DNA of 64,000 nt from Plectrocnemia conspersa. Its lineage: Eukaryota; Arthropoda; Insecta; Trichoptera; Polycentropodidae. How positions within the stretch are numbered: the stretch's first letter is position 1; each line of letters opens with the position of its first letter. The stretch is taken from positions 186,001 through 250,000 of the forward strand of contig VTFK01000333.1 in assembly GCA_009617715.1 (NCBI GenBank), read 5' to 3'. The notes beneath the pieces were generated by a model, which saw only the letters and a list, made by a program, of their open reading frames with translations, was not told the DNA's origin and ran no database searches. Position numbers and translations under genes: made by a program. This document shows positions 1 through 11,120 of the stretch, piece after piece.

Positions 1-304
1 ATTAAAAATTGTCATTTGAGTTTGCCTGATAAATAAATTTAATATATTGCTTATATTTTTACTACTAATATATGTTTTTAATTACTTAATGGCAGGATTG
101 AGATTTTATTGGTCAAATCAAAATACTAAAAATACGCAACTGCGTGACCTCTGATTTGTGACAATTTTATCGGTTTAATTCACTGAAAATGCAAGTCTTA
201 TTGATGTTGTGATTCACTTTTAAAAAAATATTCATGTTTATAAGAAAGGTAAATATATATAATTCATGAATTCCAACTTTCAGTTTTATCAAGGAAAAGT
301 TATA
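1..304. other. AT-rich intergenic spacer downstream of yellow
   Basis: Very AT-rich sequence beyond the 3' end of the yellow gene. I see no open frame, repeat unit or RNA-like fold in it that stands out from base composition. Confidence 0.5.
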
Positions 305-470
305 TTGACGGAACACGCGCCGCCACTGTCTACGTGCAATATATCACACGTGCCAAGCGGCAGCTGAGTTTTTCACGCGTATTTCGTAATTAGCGGGTTC
401 GGAGCCACTAAATCTTCTCGAACCAAATTACCACTGTACCTAACGCCTAAACTATTGATTCATGCCGTAA
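305..470. promoter_or_regulatory. GC-elevated island with E-boxes, 3' of yellow
   Basis: A GC-richer patch in AT-rich DNA just past the yellow polyadenylation signal. It contains a CACGTG E-box at 347-352, a CAGCTG E-box at 361-366 and an ACGCGT. The longest readable stretch in any frame is short, so coding use is unlikely. The inference is a conserved non-coding or enhancer element; a terminal exon of a neighbouring gene is the alternative. Confidence 0.28.
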
Positions 471-508
471 CACGTTATTCACAATAAAAAACGGACTATT
501 TAAAAAGA

Positions 509-514
509 TTTATT
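509..514 (-). terminator. Polyadenylation signal of yellow
   Basis: AATAAA on the minus strand, about 60 bases after the yellow stop codon at 573-575. It is the first canonical polyadenylation hexamer downstream of the coding sequence, so it most likely sets the 3' end of the transcript. This is based on motif and position only. Confidence 0.55.
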
Positions 515-572
515 TAACAACAATATTTCTATGATAAGCATAATAGGAAAAACGCATACATGGCTAATTATT

Positions 573-2118
573 TTAACTTTCATATACTTGATAAGCTTTG
601 TTAGCATACCATGGCAAATGGGTCAGGCTTTGAGTGTGTTGAGGTCTGAAAGAGTAGTAGTTCTTATCCCTCGGTAAATATTTGGCCTTAGGCTGCCTTA
701 CGTCGCACACAGTTCCTTTAATCAAATCTTTAACTGGAGCAGTGTAGATTCTGAAGTTAACGTCATTGAAATCTAGATCGGCTTCTAAGAACACTGGCAT
801 TCTATCGGACATTACCCACAGATTTTGATTAGCATCGATCTTAACATCACTAGGGAATACCAAGCCAACGTCGTCTTTATCTACAATAGCGTGATTCTCT
901 GGTCTGTATGGCAATCTAGAGTTCCAGCATCCAATCGCATTCTGATCGATCAAATTAAAGAACATTAATCCTTCATCGTTCATGACCTTAGAAGTCAAAT
1001 GGCTGTTGGGAGCTCTCGATTCTAAAACTTGGAAGTCGTGGAATGAGTCTTCAACGCGACTGCTATCCCTCAATATTCTTGTAGATACAGCAAATTCTCT
1101 ATGACTTGCCAATGGACTGAAGAATAAAGTTCTGAATCCGTCTTGCTTGATAGGAGATAGAGTCAATCCGAAGATGCCTTCAGCTCCCCACTGGAAGTTA
1201 AGACCGGCGATGTTAAAATCTCCTAACAGAGGATCAGGCATGAAGAAACTATGGCTGAATCTCCAAGATTTGTTTTGCTCCCAAGAATAAGCGATAAGTC
1301 CATATCCAAGCTCATCTGAGAAGTAAGCAAAAGTGTCATCGCAAGTTGCTCCGATATCGACAGCAATATTGGCAATGAAAGTATTGGTGTTTGTATCTTC
1401 TGGACGGAATTCATAACGCCTGATTCTTCTGTCAGTTTTAAGATCAAAAACGTTGATGGCATAAGGACATGGATTGATTGTGGTGTTACCTGAAATTGAT
1501 TTAAATTTAATTCAATCTTTTGTATGATGTTTATAATATATTTTAAAGACATACCTATTCCAAAGGTTCCAGTGTCCAAAACCCACAGTCTTCCACAAAT
1601 ATCAGCTTTGATTCTGTAAACTGTAGTTAAGCCACTATCGCAGTTACCTAACTCGTTTCCTTGCCAACTTGGATATGGAATCAGTTTGGGAGAATCAGCG
1701 ACGGGAGTATTGGCTGGAATGTAGTTCAACGTTGCTGGGATTCCTATAATTTATTCAAGAACTTTAGGCAACTATCCGTGGGTCGAGTAAGATTAATCAC
1801 AAAAATTGCACAAAAATTTTAAAAAATAACCGGTTTACAATTATGTCTTATTGTGATGTTATATATAATACATGAATACAAACCATCTCTCCATCTAGGC
1901 ACGCTGACGAATATCTTGTTTCCCCACACTTCTATACCAACTGGTAAGTTGTTTTCTGGTATGAAAGCTCCTGCTAGCATGGCCTGCTGTCTGGTGAAAT
2001 CGTCAGGATAGGCATAATCGACAGATCTCCAAGAGAATCTCTCGCGAAGTTTGCTAGCACTTTGAGTACCATCAAATGAAACCATAAACACAAGGGCTAT
2101 ACATATTATCCCCTTCAT
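573..2118 (-). CDS. yellow: Yellow protein (Yellow/MRJP family, yellow-y type)
   Basis: Three coding exons on the minus strand: 2118-1884, 1743-1555 and 1489-573, all joined in phase 1 through split glycine codons. The introns begin GTTTGT and GTATGT and end ATAG and TCAG. The spliced frame is 1341 nt, 446 residues. Residues 1-20 form a signal peptide, so the product is secreted. The MRJP/Yellow domain fills the rest. Recognised signatures include PRWRDG at the first exon end, CGRLWVLDTG in exon 2, GDFNIAGLNFQWG, SPLASHREFAVSTRILRD, LIDQNAIGCW, DDVGLVFPSDVKID and FRIYTAP in exon 3. Conserved cysteines sit in GNCDSG, DICGRLW, NPCPYA, IGCW and TVCD. Drosophila Yellow is longer (about 540 residues) because of a variable C-terminal tail that is lacking here. 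Known role in insects: an extracellular cuticle protein needed for black melanin deposition; its enzymatic activity is unsettled. The frame is intact, with no sign of decay. Confidence 0.96.
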
Positions 2119-2140
2119 CTAAATAAACAAAAATACAGTA
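2119..2140 (-). other. Splice acceptor directly before the yellow ATG
   Basis: On the minus strand the start codon is immediately preceded by a T-rich tract ending in TTTATTTAG. This is a good acceptor and would place the ATG as the first bases of an exon. The inference is a 5'-untranslated intron with a non-coding first exon further upstream (higher coordinates). The alternative is a coincidental TAG in a leader that starts nearby; AT-rich TATA-like runs around 2190-2270 cannot discriminate. Confidence 0.45.
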
Positions 2141-3302
2141 TTTTATAATGCATGAAAATAACTCTTTTACATAAAGAATATTATATATTTATATTAATAT
2201 ATATTATAATACAGTACATATTGTTGAGTTTGTCCCTAATATTCTCAATATCTCATATAAATAATTACAGTTAATCTAGAATACATGGTTTAAATTAATT
2301 AAAAAAAATATACTGTAATATAAATAACCTTCTCTTTTAAAGCTGTCTTTGATCTTAATATATTGTAGTAATTATGGATATTTAAAATATGATTAGTTTT
2401 TATAATTGTATTCACTACTACTGTTGTAAATATAATTATAAATAAATTTAGTTTTTGCTTTTATATTTAAATTTATTATAAAATATGTTTTTATTGTAAT
2501 TATACATGTAAATATGTAAACGATTATGTAACTTTATATAATATATAAAGCTATACCAATATTTTTAATTAGTGATTAGTTTTTTATGGTATTTTTTAAT
2601 CATATTTAATATAGCTATTTATTTGATTCATATTTTTATAAAATCTTTGATCAATAATAAAAACAATTTAATTGTGCTATACTAGATATCATAATTTATA
2701 CATTTGATTGACTTATAAACTTTGTCATAGAATAAATACAAAAAATATTCTTATCATTATGGCAAATAAAATTTAATTAATTAGTTTAATATTGAAACTT
2801 TATTAAAATTTATATTTACGTTATTTAATTTTAATAAACAAAAATACAATATAAATCTCTTGTCTTAAATATAGTATATGACCTAGCTTATATAATATTA
2901 CAGCTATCTAGGGCTTTTTTTAAACAAAAAAGGTGCCGGAACTTCTTGTTATGCATTTTACTAAAAAAAAACATATTCAAATATCATTTATATTAAATTT
3001 AAAACAGCTTTTCCTATGCCACGAAGCACATAAGTTTATTTATTTCAAAATTTATTGCTATGAGAGTATTAATCAAAGTATATTCGAACCGAATTTTGGT
3101 CAATAAGAGAGCGCATAAACAATTATCACTTCTCAGAAGTCAAAAATTCACGTCAAAAGCAATAACATCGAGTCAGTGCCGTCGCAGCGGGAACGTAGTA
3201 TTAAAATATAAATAACCTTTTACTATTGAATTAGTTTTTATATTATAAATAATGAATATTTGCAAAAATTCAAAAGTAAAAACTTCAAAAAAAATTCAAA
3301 AG
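2141..3302. other. AT-rich upstream region of yellow
   Basis: Extremely AT-rich. A slightly GC-richer patch at about 3085-3200 is the only change in composition and shows no useful open frame. Any proximal yellow promoter would lie here or behind the possible upstream intron; I cannot point to one. Confidence 0.4.
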
Positions 3303-3350
3303 TAAAAAAAAAATTCTAATTACAGGTAGTAATTAGAATTATTTTTTTAT
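3303..3350. repeat. Perfect 12-bp hairpin with A/T-paired extension
   Basis: Arms 3312-3323 and 3329-3340 are exact reverse complements around a 5-base loop. The A-run to the left and T-run to the right can extend the stem with a bulge. It may be a remnant of a small foldback element. Confidence 0.6.
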
Positions 3351-3819
3351 AGAGAGAAATTAAAATATACATTTTAATATTTTTATTATTATAAGTTTCA
3401 AAAAGATTTTAAATGTTAAAAAATGGGAATTTTTAAGAAGTAGCGTGAGAAAATATTTCTTCAAGTTTTATAACATATCAATTAATAGTTTTTATATATC
3501 AACAAAAATTGTCATTTTTGTTGCAAATAAACTTATTATATCGAAACTTAATCAATATTCATAAATGAATGATGAATTTTATCAAAACTACATTAAGCGA
3601 AATCTATGAATCAAGACTTTTTAGAAAAGAATACATGTTATTAGCATCGTCTAAAAATGGTTTTAGAATAAAATAGTAAAAATATTTAATAAAATTATAA
3701 AAATGGCATAAAAATTATAAATAATTTATTAATAGCCAAAATATAGGATCTATATAAACAATTAAATTGGTTAGCTATTAAAATTGCATATGGATTATAA
3801 GTTTTAATTTTAAATAGCA
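3351..3819. other. AT-rich spacer
   Basis: No coding, RNA or repeat signal seen. Confidence 0.4.
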
Positions 3820-4059
3820 CGGTTTTGAATATCGAAGATGATTTTGTAAAATACATTTTTAGTGTTAAACATATTAAACAATATTTACCGTTAAATAAAT
3901 TTATATTAATAAGTTAAATATAGTTTAATATAAGTTTCTATTAATCTGAAAACATAAGGTCAAAATATTTTTACTTTAATATATTAAATGGCAAATATTG
4001 CTAAATATTTTTAGCACTAAAAATGTATTTTATAAAATCATCTTTAATATTTAAAACCG
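3820..4059. mobile_element. Foldback MITE-like element
   Basis: The left arm starting at 3820 (CGGTTTTGAATATCGAAGAT) and the reverse complement of the right arm ending at 4059 (CGGTTTTAAATATTAAAGAT) match over about 50 bases with few differences. Weaker pairing continues inwards to about 3905 and 3975, so nearly the whole 240 bp can fold. There is no open frame. The layout fits a short non-autonomous DNA transposon. The exact termini and target duplication are not clear, so the superfamily is not assigned. Confidence 0.62.
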
Positions 4060-4249
4060 TTTTTTAATACGTATTTTTTTAATATAATATTAACATTTAA
4101 AAAAATGTTAATAATATATAAAAAATAGTACTCAAAAATATAACACAAAAATAATAAATAATTATTTATGAAAAATATAAATATTTTTTATCACTACATA
4201 TTTTACAACAACACTGTTTTATCATATAATATATTTAGCACTTGCCTTT
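4060..4249. other. AT-rich spacer
   Basis: Nothing recognisable. Confidence 0.35.
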
Positions 4250-4530
4250 AAGCAATGTCACAACTTCCGAAATAATGTACACTCCACAAACGAAAAAACT
4301 GACTGAAAATAAAACTGATTTCACGATTGTATCTATATATACACTTCGCCCTGCTTCTTATGCCTATCCGTTCTCATGGAGGTGGTAACAACCATGCAAG
4401 TATAACCGAATTATGACGTTTCGTTTTAGATCACTGCTTCAAAAGTATGCAACGCAAAAAAATCATAATAATAAGTAGAATTACCTCCATCGTTAACTGG
4501 ATTAATTACGTCGACAGTGTAACTTATATG
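4250..4530. promoter_or_regulatory. GC-elevated non-coding island upstream of yellow
   Basis: This is the first clearly GC-richer block upstream of yellow, about 2.2 kb from the start codon. It contains a TATATATA run near 4330-4341 and mixed-composition sequence without a sustained open frame. Position and composition suggest a yellow enhancer or upstream exon; this is inference only. Confidence 0.25.
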
Positions 4531-5329
4531 CATATTTTGAAAGTATTAATTAAATATGCTCGCGAAACAACAATGTCTTAAAAAAAGGAATTTTAACTAA
4601 GCAATGTGATACAATAAATGTTAATTCAACTAACTGTGTAATTTGTATAAGCTTATAGTAAATTTTTACGCTAACTCTTCTGGTCTACTCATTATTTCGT
4701 TCCAGTTATTAATTTTATGCTTTATAAGTGAACTTTTGAGACATGGTAAAAGGATATATAAATATGCACTTAACGCAGTGACATTTTAATATTTCTTTTA
4801 ATGAACTAGTAACGCGTGATCTTACGACAAAGTTTCTCAAATACTTACCATTTCATTTTGTAATGTAATCCCACTATATATTTTTAAAATAAAATAATCA
4901 AAGTCAATTTTACTTTTTTTTGATTCATTTTTTTTATTGTCAAATTAGGTACCTTATTACATTTTTTAATTTATTAATACACATTTTTTAACTTATTGTT
5001 GAGATATTTTAACTCAGATGCTTTTCATAAAATATGATAAATATAGTTTTAAAATAGCTTAAATATGATTTTAAAAAAAAGTTTAAAATGAAGTACGTTT
5101 AAAAAAATGTGTAATACAAAATAAATTAAAGCATTACTTCAACTGACTTTATTTATTTTTAAATATAAATGTTAAAAATATTCATAATATATTTTAGAAT
5201 ATTTTTTAATATACGATTATTATTTATTTTCTAGCTTAAACAATATTACGAATATTGTTCTATTTCGCAATATTTAACTTTAAATTATATTTCCATGTAT
5301 AGTCAAACCAATGTCAATTAAAGAATAAT
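4531..5329. other. AT-rich spacer
   Basis: Nothing recognisable beyond A/T runs. Confidence 0.35.
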
Positions 5330-5600
5330 ATTCCATAAGGCATAAGTTCACCGCAATGTATCATTATCACAATAATTATAGTCACACGAACGACGTGCAA
5401 AATGTCAGTTACTATTTTAATGGTACCTGTCAATTTGTATAGCCAGTGCTATTGTTTTTCATGGGACACCTGACGAAAGATTTGAACCGCGCGCAATTAA
5501 GCTAGAAAGTTAAATTTAACTGCGCTGATAACCTAGCAAGGTCAAGTGTACAAATTTGGTCTCAATTCGTTTCGAACAGCCTATATAGAATATTTTTAAA
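5330..5600 (-). repeat. GC-elevated block with tRNA-like B box (possible SINE relic)
   Basis: On the minus strand, GGTTCAAATCT at 5488-5478 resembles the internal pol III B box (GGTTCRANNCC). A GCGCAGTT stretch 40-50 bases earlier could be a decayed A box. No cloverleaf can be built, so it is not a functional tRNA gene. A tRNA-derived SINE remnant or a chance match in a conserved island are both possible. Confidence 0.25.
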
Positions 5601-6602
5601 TATATTATCTCTTTGTGTAATTATTGCTATTTTTTTGCAGCTTTAATCTAGAGAATTAAACTTACGAAATCGGATATGTAATAACATTTTACATAATGTA
5701 ACGATTAACCTTATTATTGTTACCTAAAGTACAATTTGATTATCAGATGATCATCGTTGGTAAGATTAACTATCTAGATAATTAAATACTGATTGCAAAT
5801 TATAATATATTTATTGCAGTAAGGCTTTAAAAAATATTTTTTATATAATAAAAATAAATTATTTATAAATATATTGTATGTAAGTATATCATATCTTATT
5901 TTATTCAGCACTATGCCATGCGGTACTTAACACGTTTTTATCGCCTATTCATTATAAATAAAATATAAAATATTACGTATATGTTATATTATAAAATCGA
6001 GGTCAAGTATGTCACACTATTAATATTATCGTGACTTTTTTTCAGTTGTGATAATGTTTTGTATAGTACCTGATTTTTAAAATCTTAAAAATCGTGATTT
6101 TAATTATTTATTGTAAAAGTGTTGGGTTTGTAGAAGTCTAAATACATAATAAATTTAGAGGTCTTTTATTAAATATATGATTTACAAATAATTATATTTT
6201 ATGTTTGAGCTCATGTCATATTTAAGCTGAATTCTAATAAATATTTTCAAAAATTAAAAGGATAGTCATTTTTTTTTTTTTAGAAAACACAAATATCACA
6301 GTTACGTATACCATAAATAAAAACGTATAACTGTATGACAAACATCATCGTATGGTTCATAAAAACTTTTGCTAAAAAGTAAGCTAAATTCTTATAAATA
6401 TTTATTGGTCTTAAAAAAATAATCCCAAAAAAATATTGGTAAAGTATAAAGAGCAATGTGTAAACTTCTGAAAAAAAAAAAATTTTTAAAACCTTTTTTT
6501 TTAATTAAATTGTATTTACACTTAAATAAGGTTATTTAAAAAAATATATTTTGCTATAAAATCGTTTATAATAAAAAATAATATACAAATAAATTTGCTT
6601 AG
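5601..6602. other. AT-rich spacer
   Basis: Nothing recognisable. The last three bases (TAG at 6600-6602) read as an acceptor-like end before the open frame that follows. Confidence 0.35.
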
Positions 6603-6839
6603 GGGCGGTGTCGACAACCTGGCAATGTTCGGCGACTTTCGGCTGCGAGTTTTAAGAGTGCCCAGAGAGTTGCGATCGCATCCCTTATTCTTCCCGTTGC
6701 GGCCAGAACGTCAGCGCTTGAGAACGATACTCTTGTACGAACCATCCAACTTCTCAAGCTTGCCAAAGACAAGAATGTTTTTGGCGATATCTATGAGGAG
6801 CTGAAAAATATTATGCGGGATGGTGCTCTTCTATTTTAG
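6603..6839 (+). CDS. Terminal exon or retro-fragment of an unrecognised protein
   Basis: An open frame of 78 codons ends at TAG 6837-6839. It has markedly higher GC than its surroundings and ordinary amino-acid composition. It starts directly after TTGCTTAG, which looks like a 3' splice site, so it could be a last exon read in phase 0. The C-terminal half reads like a helical globular domain: ALENDTLVRTIQLLKLAKDK followed by NVFGDIYEEL and a basic-acidic tail ending in GALLF. An ATG-initiated frame that overlaps in another phase is the shadow. I do not recognise the family. No polyadenylation hexamer follows closely. The alternative is a captured or processed gene fragment. No partner exon on the plus strand could be identified. 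Confidence 0.42.
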   Translation, partial: GRCRQPGNVRRLSAASFKSAQRVAIASLILPVAARTSALENDTLVRTIQLLKLAKDKNVFGDIYEELKNIMRDGALLF

Positions 6840-8740
6840 GTGTGCACTATATTTGTTTTTTTAAATGTTTATTTGTATAATTATTGTTTGTATAATAGCC
6901 ATTATAATGAATTGGAAAAATTTGTCAAGTTATTGATGATCAGATTTGTAATAAATAATTTAAAAAAATATCTAATTTAAAAAATTGTCTAAATCAAAAA
7001 TATGCAAATATTTATCATAAAAAAATTTTCTAAAAATAAGTAGTAATATTATGATTATTTATTAAATTTATTGAGAAATAATTTCTGTTATTGAATTAAA
7101 GGTTTAAAATTGTGTTTCAATATATATAATATATTAATGTATGAGTAATTTAACTGTGAAAATAATTTCTTTCTTTGTCGTTAAAGGCATAAAAATACAG
7201 CATTTATTAATATTTTATTAAATTAAATAAATATTAAAATAGATAGTCGAAGGATCGTTTCGTTCAAACGTTCTAATATAGATAATCAAATATGTAAAGT
7301 AGTTACAGTTTTTTTTTATTAATTGCCAAGTTAGAAGTATGACAAGTTGGATTTATAAATCTGTTGCTGATCTATTTCGCCCACGCTTATATTTACACTG
7401 AAAGTCTGATGAAATTTGTATAAAATTTTAATGTACATATTATAGATATTGATATGTTGAATTAAAAATGGAAATAATTCAATACTCATTTTTGCAAGTT
7501 GCTCTGATTTATTGAAAGTACGTTAAGATTGACAGGTTGTGTTAAGAATTACTATAATTGGAACCTAGAGAGTTGTTTACCACACACTGTCAATAAATTC
7601 CGCATACTTTATGTGATCGCATGTTGAGAAATTGCAAATTTAGCAGATCAAAATGTTTGAGTGACAAATGCATTAACCATAATTTAAATGATCTCAATAA
7701 ACGAATATATTAACTTATACTTTTTTGTGTTATCAATTCACTATGTTTTAAAATTATAATACGAATAAATCTCTTTGTTTTAGTTTCATATCATATTATT
7801 AAGTACTCATTGTTAAAATTGTATATTTTTATTTATAGTCTATATAATTATAATAAAAAATAATATAAGCCACTTATTTTAACGATGTTATAATATTGCA
7901 TCATAGATAATATTTATTCATCATGAAATTGAGTCTACACGTGCGAACGTTTGACACAATATTTAATAGTAAGCATAGTTTTATCTTGTTCGGATTTGCG
8001 ATAGTGAAAGTAAGATGGCGCATATTTTAATACAGTGTGTGAATATATAGAACGATATAAATATTTATTTTAATACATATATTACAATTTTAAATTCCCA
8101 TTTTAACTGACATAGTTATGTGTCAATAAATAATCCAAATTTGACAGTTTTAATTGGCTTTCAATTTATAAAAAATAATTTTAAATTAAAAAAATATTTC
8201 TCAATAAATATTGGATTAAATGTTTTTGGCAAAGTTTAACTGTCACTCATATTCGTATATTAAGTGGTATGCAATGTTGTGATTTGTATTTCACAAGTCG
8301 CTGATTTTATTTAATTATTCAAAGGGATAACGTTAAAACATATAACTAATTTTGTACTGTGCTATGAAATGACAATCAGGAAGTATCTTATAGTTAACAT
8401 TACGAAAATTAATGTTACTAATACAAAAGAAAAAGTATAAAACAAAATTAATTTATATTGAATGGTTTGATATTAAACATAACCGTGATAGTTTTCTAAA
8501 TATATATATCATACCTCTTACTTGAATAAGAGAGTTATATGTAGATATATTATTGAGTGCTTGCATATTGTTCGCAATGTTTCATAATCGATGTGTCAAG
8601 CTTAAACTTAATGTGGGTCTGGGTCAGAATATCGTGTTTGTGAATTACGATTTAGAGCACCTTTTAGTTAAATTTAATCTAATACAGTGAATTTAGATCT
8701 TAAGCGAAATGCATATATAAAATGTATTGCCAGCGGTAAA
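6840..8740. other. AT-rich spacer
   Basis: No genes seen. AAGATGGCG at 8012-8020 matches the core of Pho/YY1-type sites but stands alone. Confidence 0.35.
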
Positions 8741-8786
8741 AAACTAATATTTACTAAATATAAAATTATTTAGTAAATATTAGTTT
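8741..8786. repeat. Perfect 20-bp stem hairpin
   Basis: Arms 8741-8760 and 8767-8786 are exact reverse complements around a 6-base loop. The stem is A/T-rich. It may be a foldback relic; no expression evidence is visible in the sequence. Confidence 0.7.
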
Positions 8787-10425
8787 AGTTTATATATATT
8801 TATTTATAATTACATATATTTGAATTTTAAAACAGTTGCATATTTAAAAATTCAAATAAATATCATCTTCTAGTCTTTCTTTTTTTTTCTAATTGTGTTT
8901 ATTTTATTTATAATCGTTAGTGACAATTTCGGGTAATATTTAAATTACATAATTTGAAGTTTAAAGCTTTTTCTTAATTTAAACGAGCAGTTGAAAATAG
9001 CTCTTAAATATATGTCAATTGTGATAAATGTGTAAATAAATTGCAAGTATAAAAATTTAATTTAATTTAATATTTAATTCTTACTTACAAATTTGGTTAT
9101 GTTAGGAAAAAAACAAAATGAATGCCCTTCTTCTTATTAAACAAAAACTCTTTTAAATGAGGCTTTGATTTAAAATATTCCGATAGTCTTCTTAACACAT
9201 GATAACATATGAAGTTCTTTGCTTTTATCAAAAGATGAAGACCCCCATTTTCGTGTTGGAGAAGGATTCGTATTTTTATACTTATTCAACTGTAATTGTT
9301 GGTTTATGTTTAAGATTTTCATTTGCGACGCACTCCTGTTTTTGAGATAAGCGTTTAACGTTGATCAAGGGTTGCCCTTTCAACATTTTTTTTTCATTAA
9401 TCCTATGAGCACGTTAATTAAAATGTTTGAAAAATAAAAACTTTATCTTGATACTGTGTTTAAATTTTCTGATTTAATAAAAAAATATTTAAAATGATAT
9501 TTTTTTTTCTTAAAAAGCATTTTTTACTGATTTTTGCATAAAGAGATAAAAAAACAATTGGGCGACTTTAGTCTATTTACGCGTTCAAAGGGTTAACGGA
9601 ACTAATTCTGCAAATTTCGGTCATTGTAGACACATGATAAACATTCTATTCACAAACGTTTTTCAAAGACGTAAAAGAATTTTGCTAATAAGAAGCATCT
9701 CATTGTCGCATATTTCGTCTCATTGTCTCACATCAAGAGTATTTATTTTAAAGCGGCACTATTTACTTGAGTATATTGAGAAAAAAACAATTACCTGTGT
9801 TGCTTAAATATACAAATTAATTTATTTTAAGATTTTTTTCGAATTTCATTTGGAATATTATAAACAAATATTTTTCTAATATACGAGCAATTAATCGAAT
9901 ATTCATGTAGTTGAAAATCAGGCGAATAATTCAAATAATCGGATAATCGAATATTCGATTAAAATTCTTATCTTAAATCTATCCCGAAAATATTTTCTTA
10001 AAATATTTCATTTCAGTGTAATCATTTCAGAACACATTTTGACTGGTATATATTCTTACATTTTAAATATAATTTATCTGGCAGGTGCTAGTAAAATTAT
10101 ATGATTTCAACTTTTCCATATGTAGAAATACATACATTTACATATGTAACCCTTCCCCTGGAAACCCCTGCGTGGAGCTCATACCCATTATATCCAAGCC
10201 TTCCAAATTTCCTTATTGTGTATATGTACTGTTGAATCAAACTAATTTAGTAAAAACGGCCCGCTGATGAAAAGCTTGAGTAAAATCATCTTTGACATTA
10301 ATGGATATCCAATCATCTATTTATGTGATTGTAGTTGTCGAATTGTTTTAAAAAAAATCACATAACAAACAATTTTGTATAAATTGTCCACTTCGTAAAA
10401 ATTCTGCCATCGTAAATTTATGCAC
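8787..10425. other. AT-rich spacer with a single piggyBac-like end
   Basis: Mostly featureless. At 9593-9596 a TTAA is joined (minus strand) to CCCTTTGAACGCG, the same start as the end of the TTAA-flanked element at 48339. No convincing partner end was found to the left, so only one border of a possible piggyBac-type relic is visible. Confidence 0.35.
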
Positions 10426-11011
10426 GACTAGCTTTAAGTTGAAAAAAACAGCATCGGGTTTATCTAATATTAGTTTACTGAAGAAAATCATGCTTAAAAA
10501 TTTCATTGCCAAAAACTTATTCTAATGTTTTTATATATAATTGTAAGTAATAATTTGGATATTAAACAAATTAATAAACGTATACTTAAAAAACTATAAT
10601 TTTTAATAATGGTCTAATAAAAGTAGCTATTAAATGATATATAAATATGACGTGTATGTGAATGTAAAAATAATAACATATCTGTACTATAAAACTGAAC
10701 AGTAGTGAAGTGTAGTGAAGTGACTAGCTTTAAGTTTAAAAAAACATCAGGTATACCTAATATAAGTTTTCTAAAAAAAATCATACTAAGATATTTTAGT
10801 ACAATAAACCAATTCTAATGTTTTTATATATAATTATAAGTAATAATTTGGATATTAAATAAATTAATAAAGGTATACTTGAAAAATTATAATTTGTAAT
10901 AATATTCTAATAAAAAATGATATATAAATATAACGTGTATGTGAATGTAAAAATAATAAAATATCTATACCATAAAACAGAAAATACAAGTGGTGAGCAG
11001 TAGTGAAGTGA
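10426..11011. repeat. Tandem duplication, unit 296 bp
   Basis: Two diverged direct copies, 10426-10721 and 10722-11011. Both begin GACTAGCTTTAAGTT and share blocks around the phrase GTAATAATTTGGATATTAAA. Both close with AGTAGTGAAGTG; the first copy carries an extra GTAGTGAAGTG. There is no coding content. It is a local segmental duplication, probably old given the scattered substitutions. Confidence 0.8.
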
Positions 11012-11077
11012 CACTTGCACATGTCATCCCGGCTGCCATTTCCAGGTATCAATTTTTAACATTATTAATAACTGAGC

Positions 11078-11120
11078 TTCTCTGCTGTGCTAGCATTTAA
11101 CATGCTAGCATATCAGAGAA
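11078..11120. repeat. Short hairpin with 19-bp arms
   Basis: Arms 11078-11096 and 11102-11120 pair with two mismatches around loop TTAAC, including the exact ATGCTAGCA core. At 43 nt it is shorter than a normal animal pre-miRNA. A foldback or structured non-coding element is the safer reading. Confidence 0.55.

Noticed and set aside
6595..6804. 69-codon ATG frame on the plus strand
   Set aside because: It overlaps the longer-range protein-like frame 6603-6839 in another phase; its Arg/Leu-rich product looks like a shadow.
9353..9592. Complete piggyBac MITE using TTAA at 9353
   Set aside because: The left sequence does not match the right CCCTTTGA end; only the right border is retained as a note.
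11078..11120. microRNA precursor
   Set aside because: The 43-nt hairpin is too short for a normal animal pre-miRNA and has no recognisable mature sequence.
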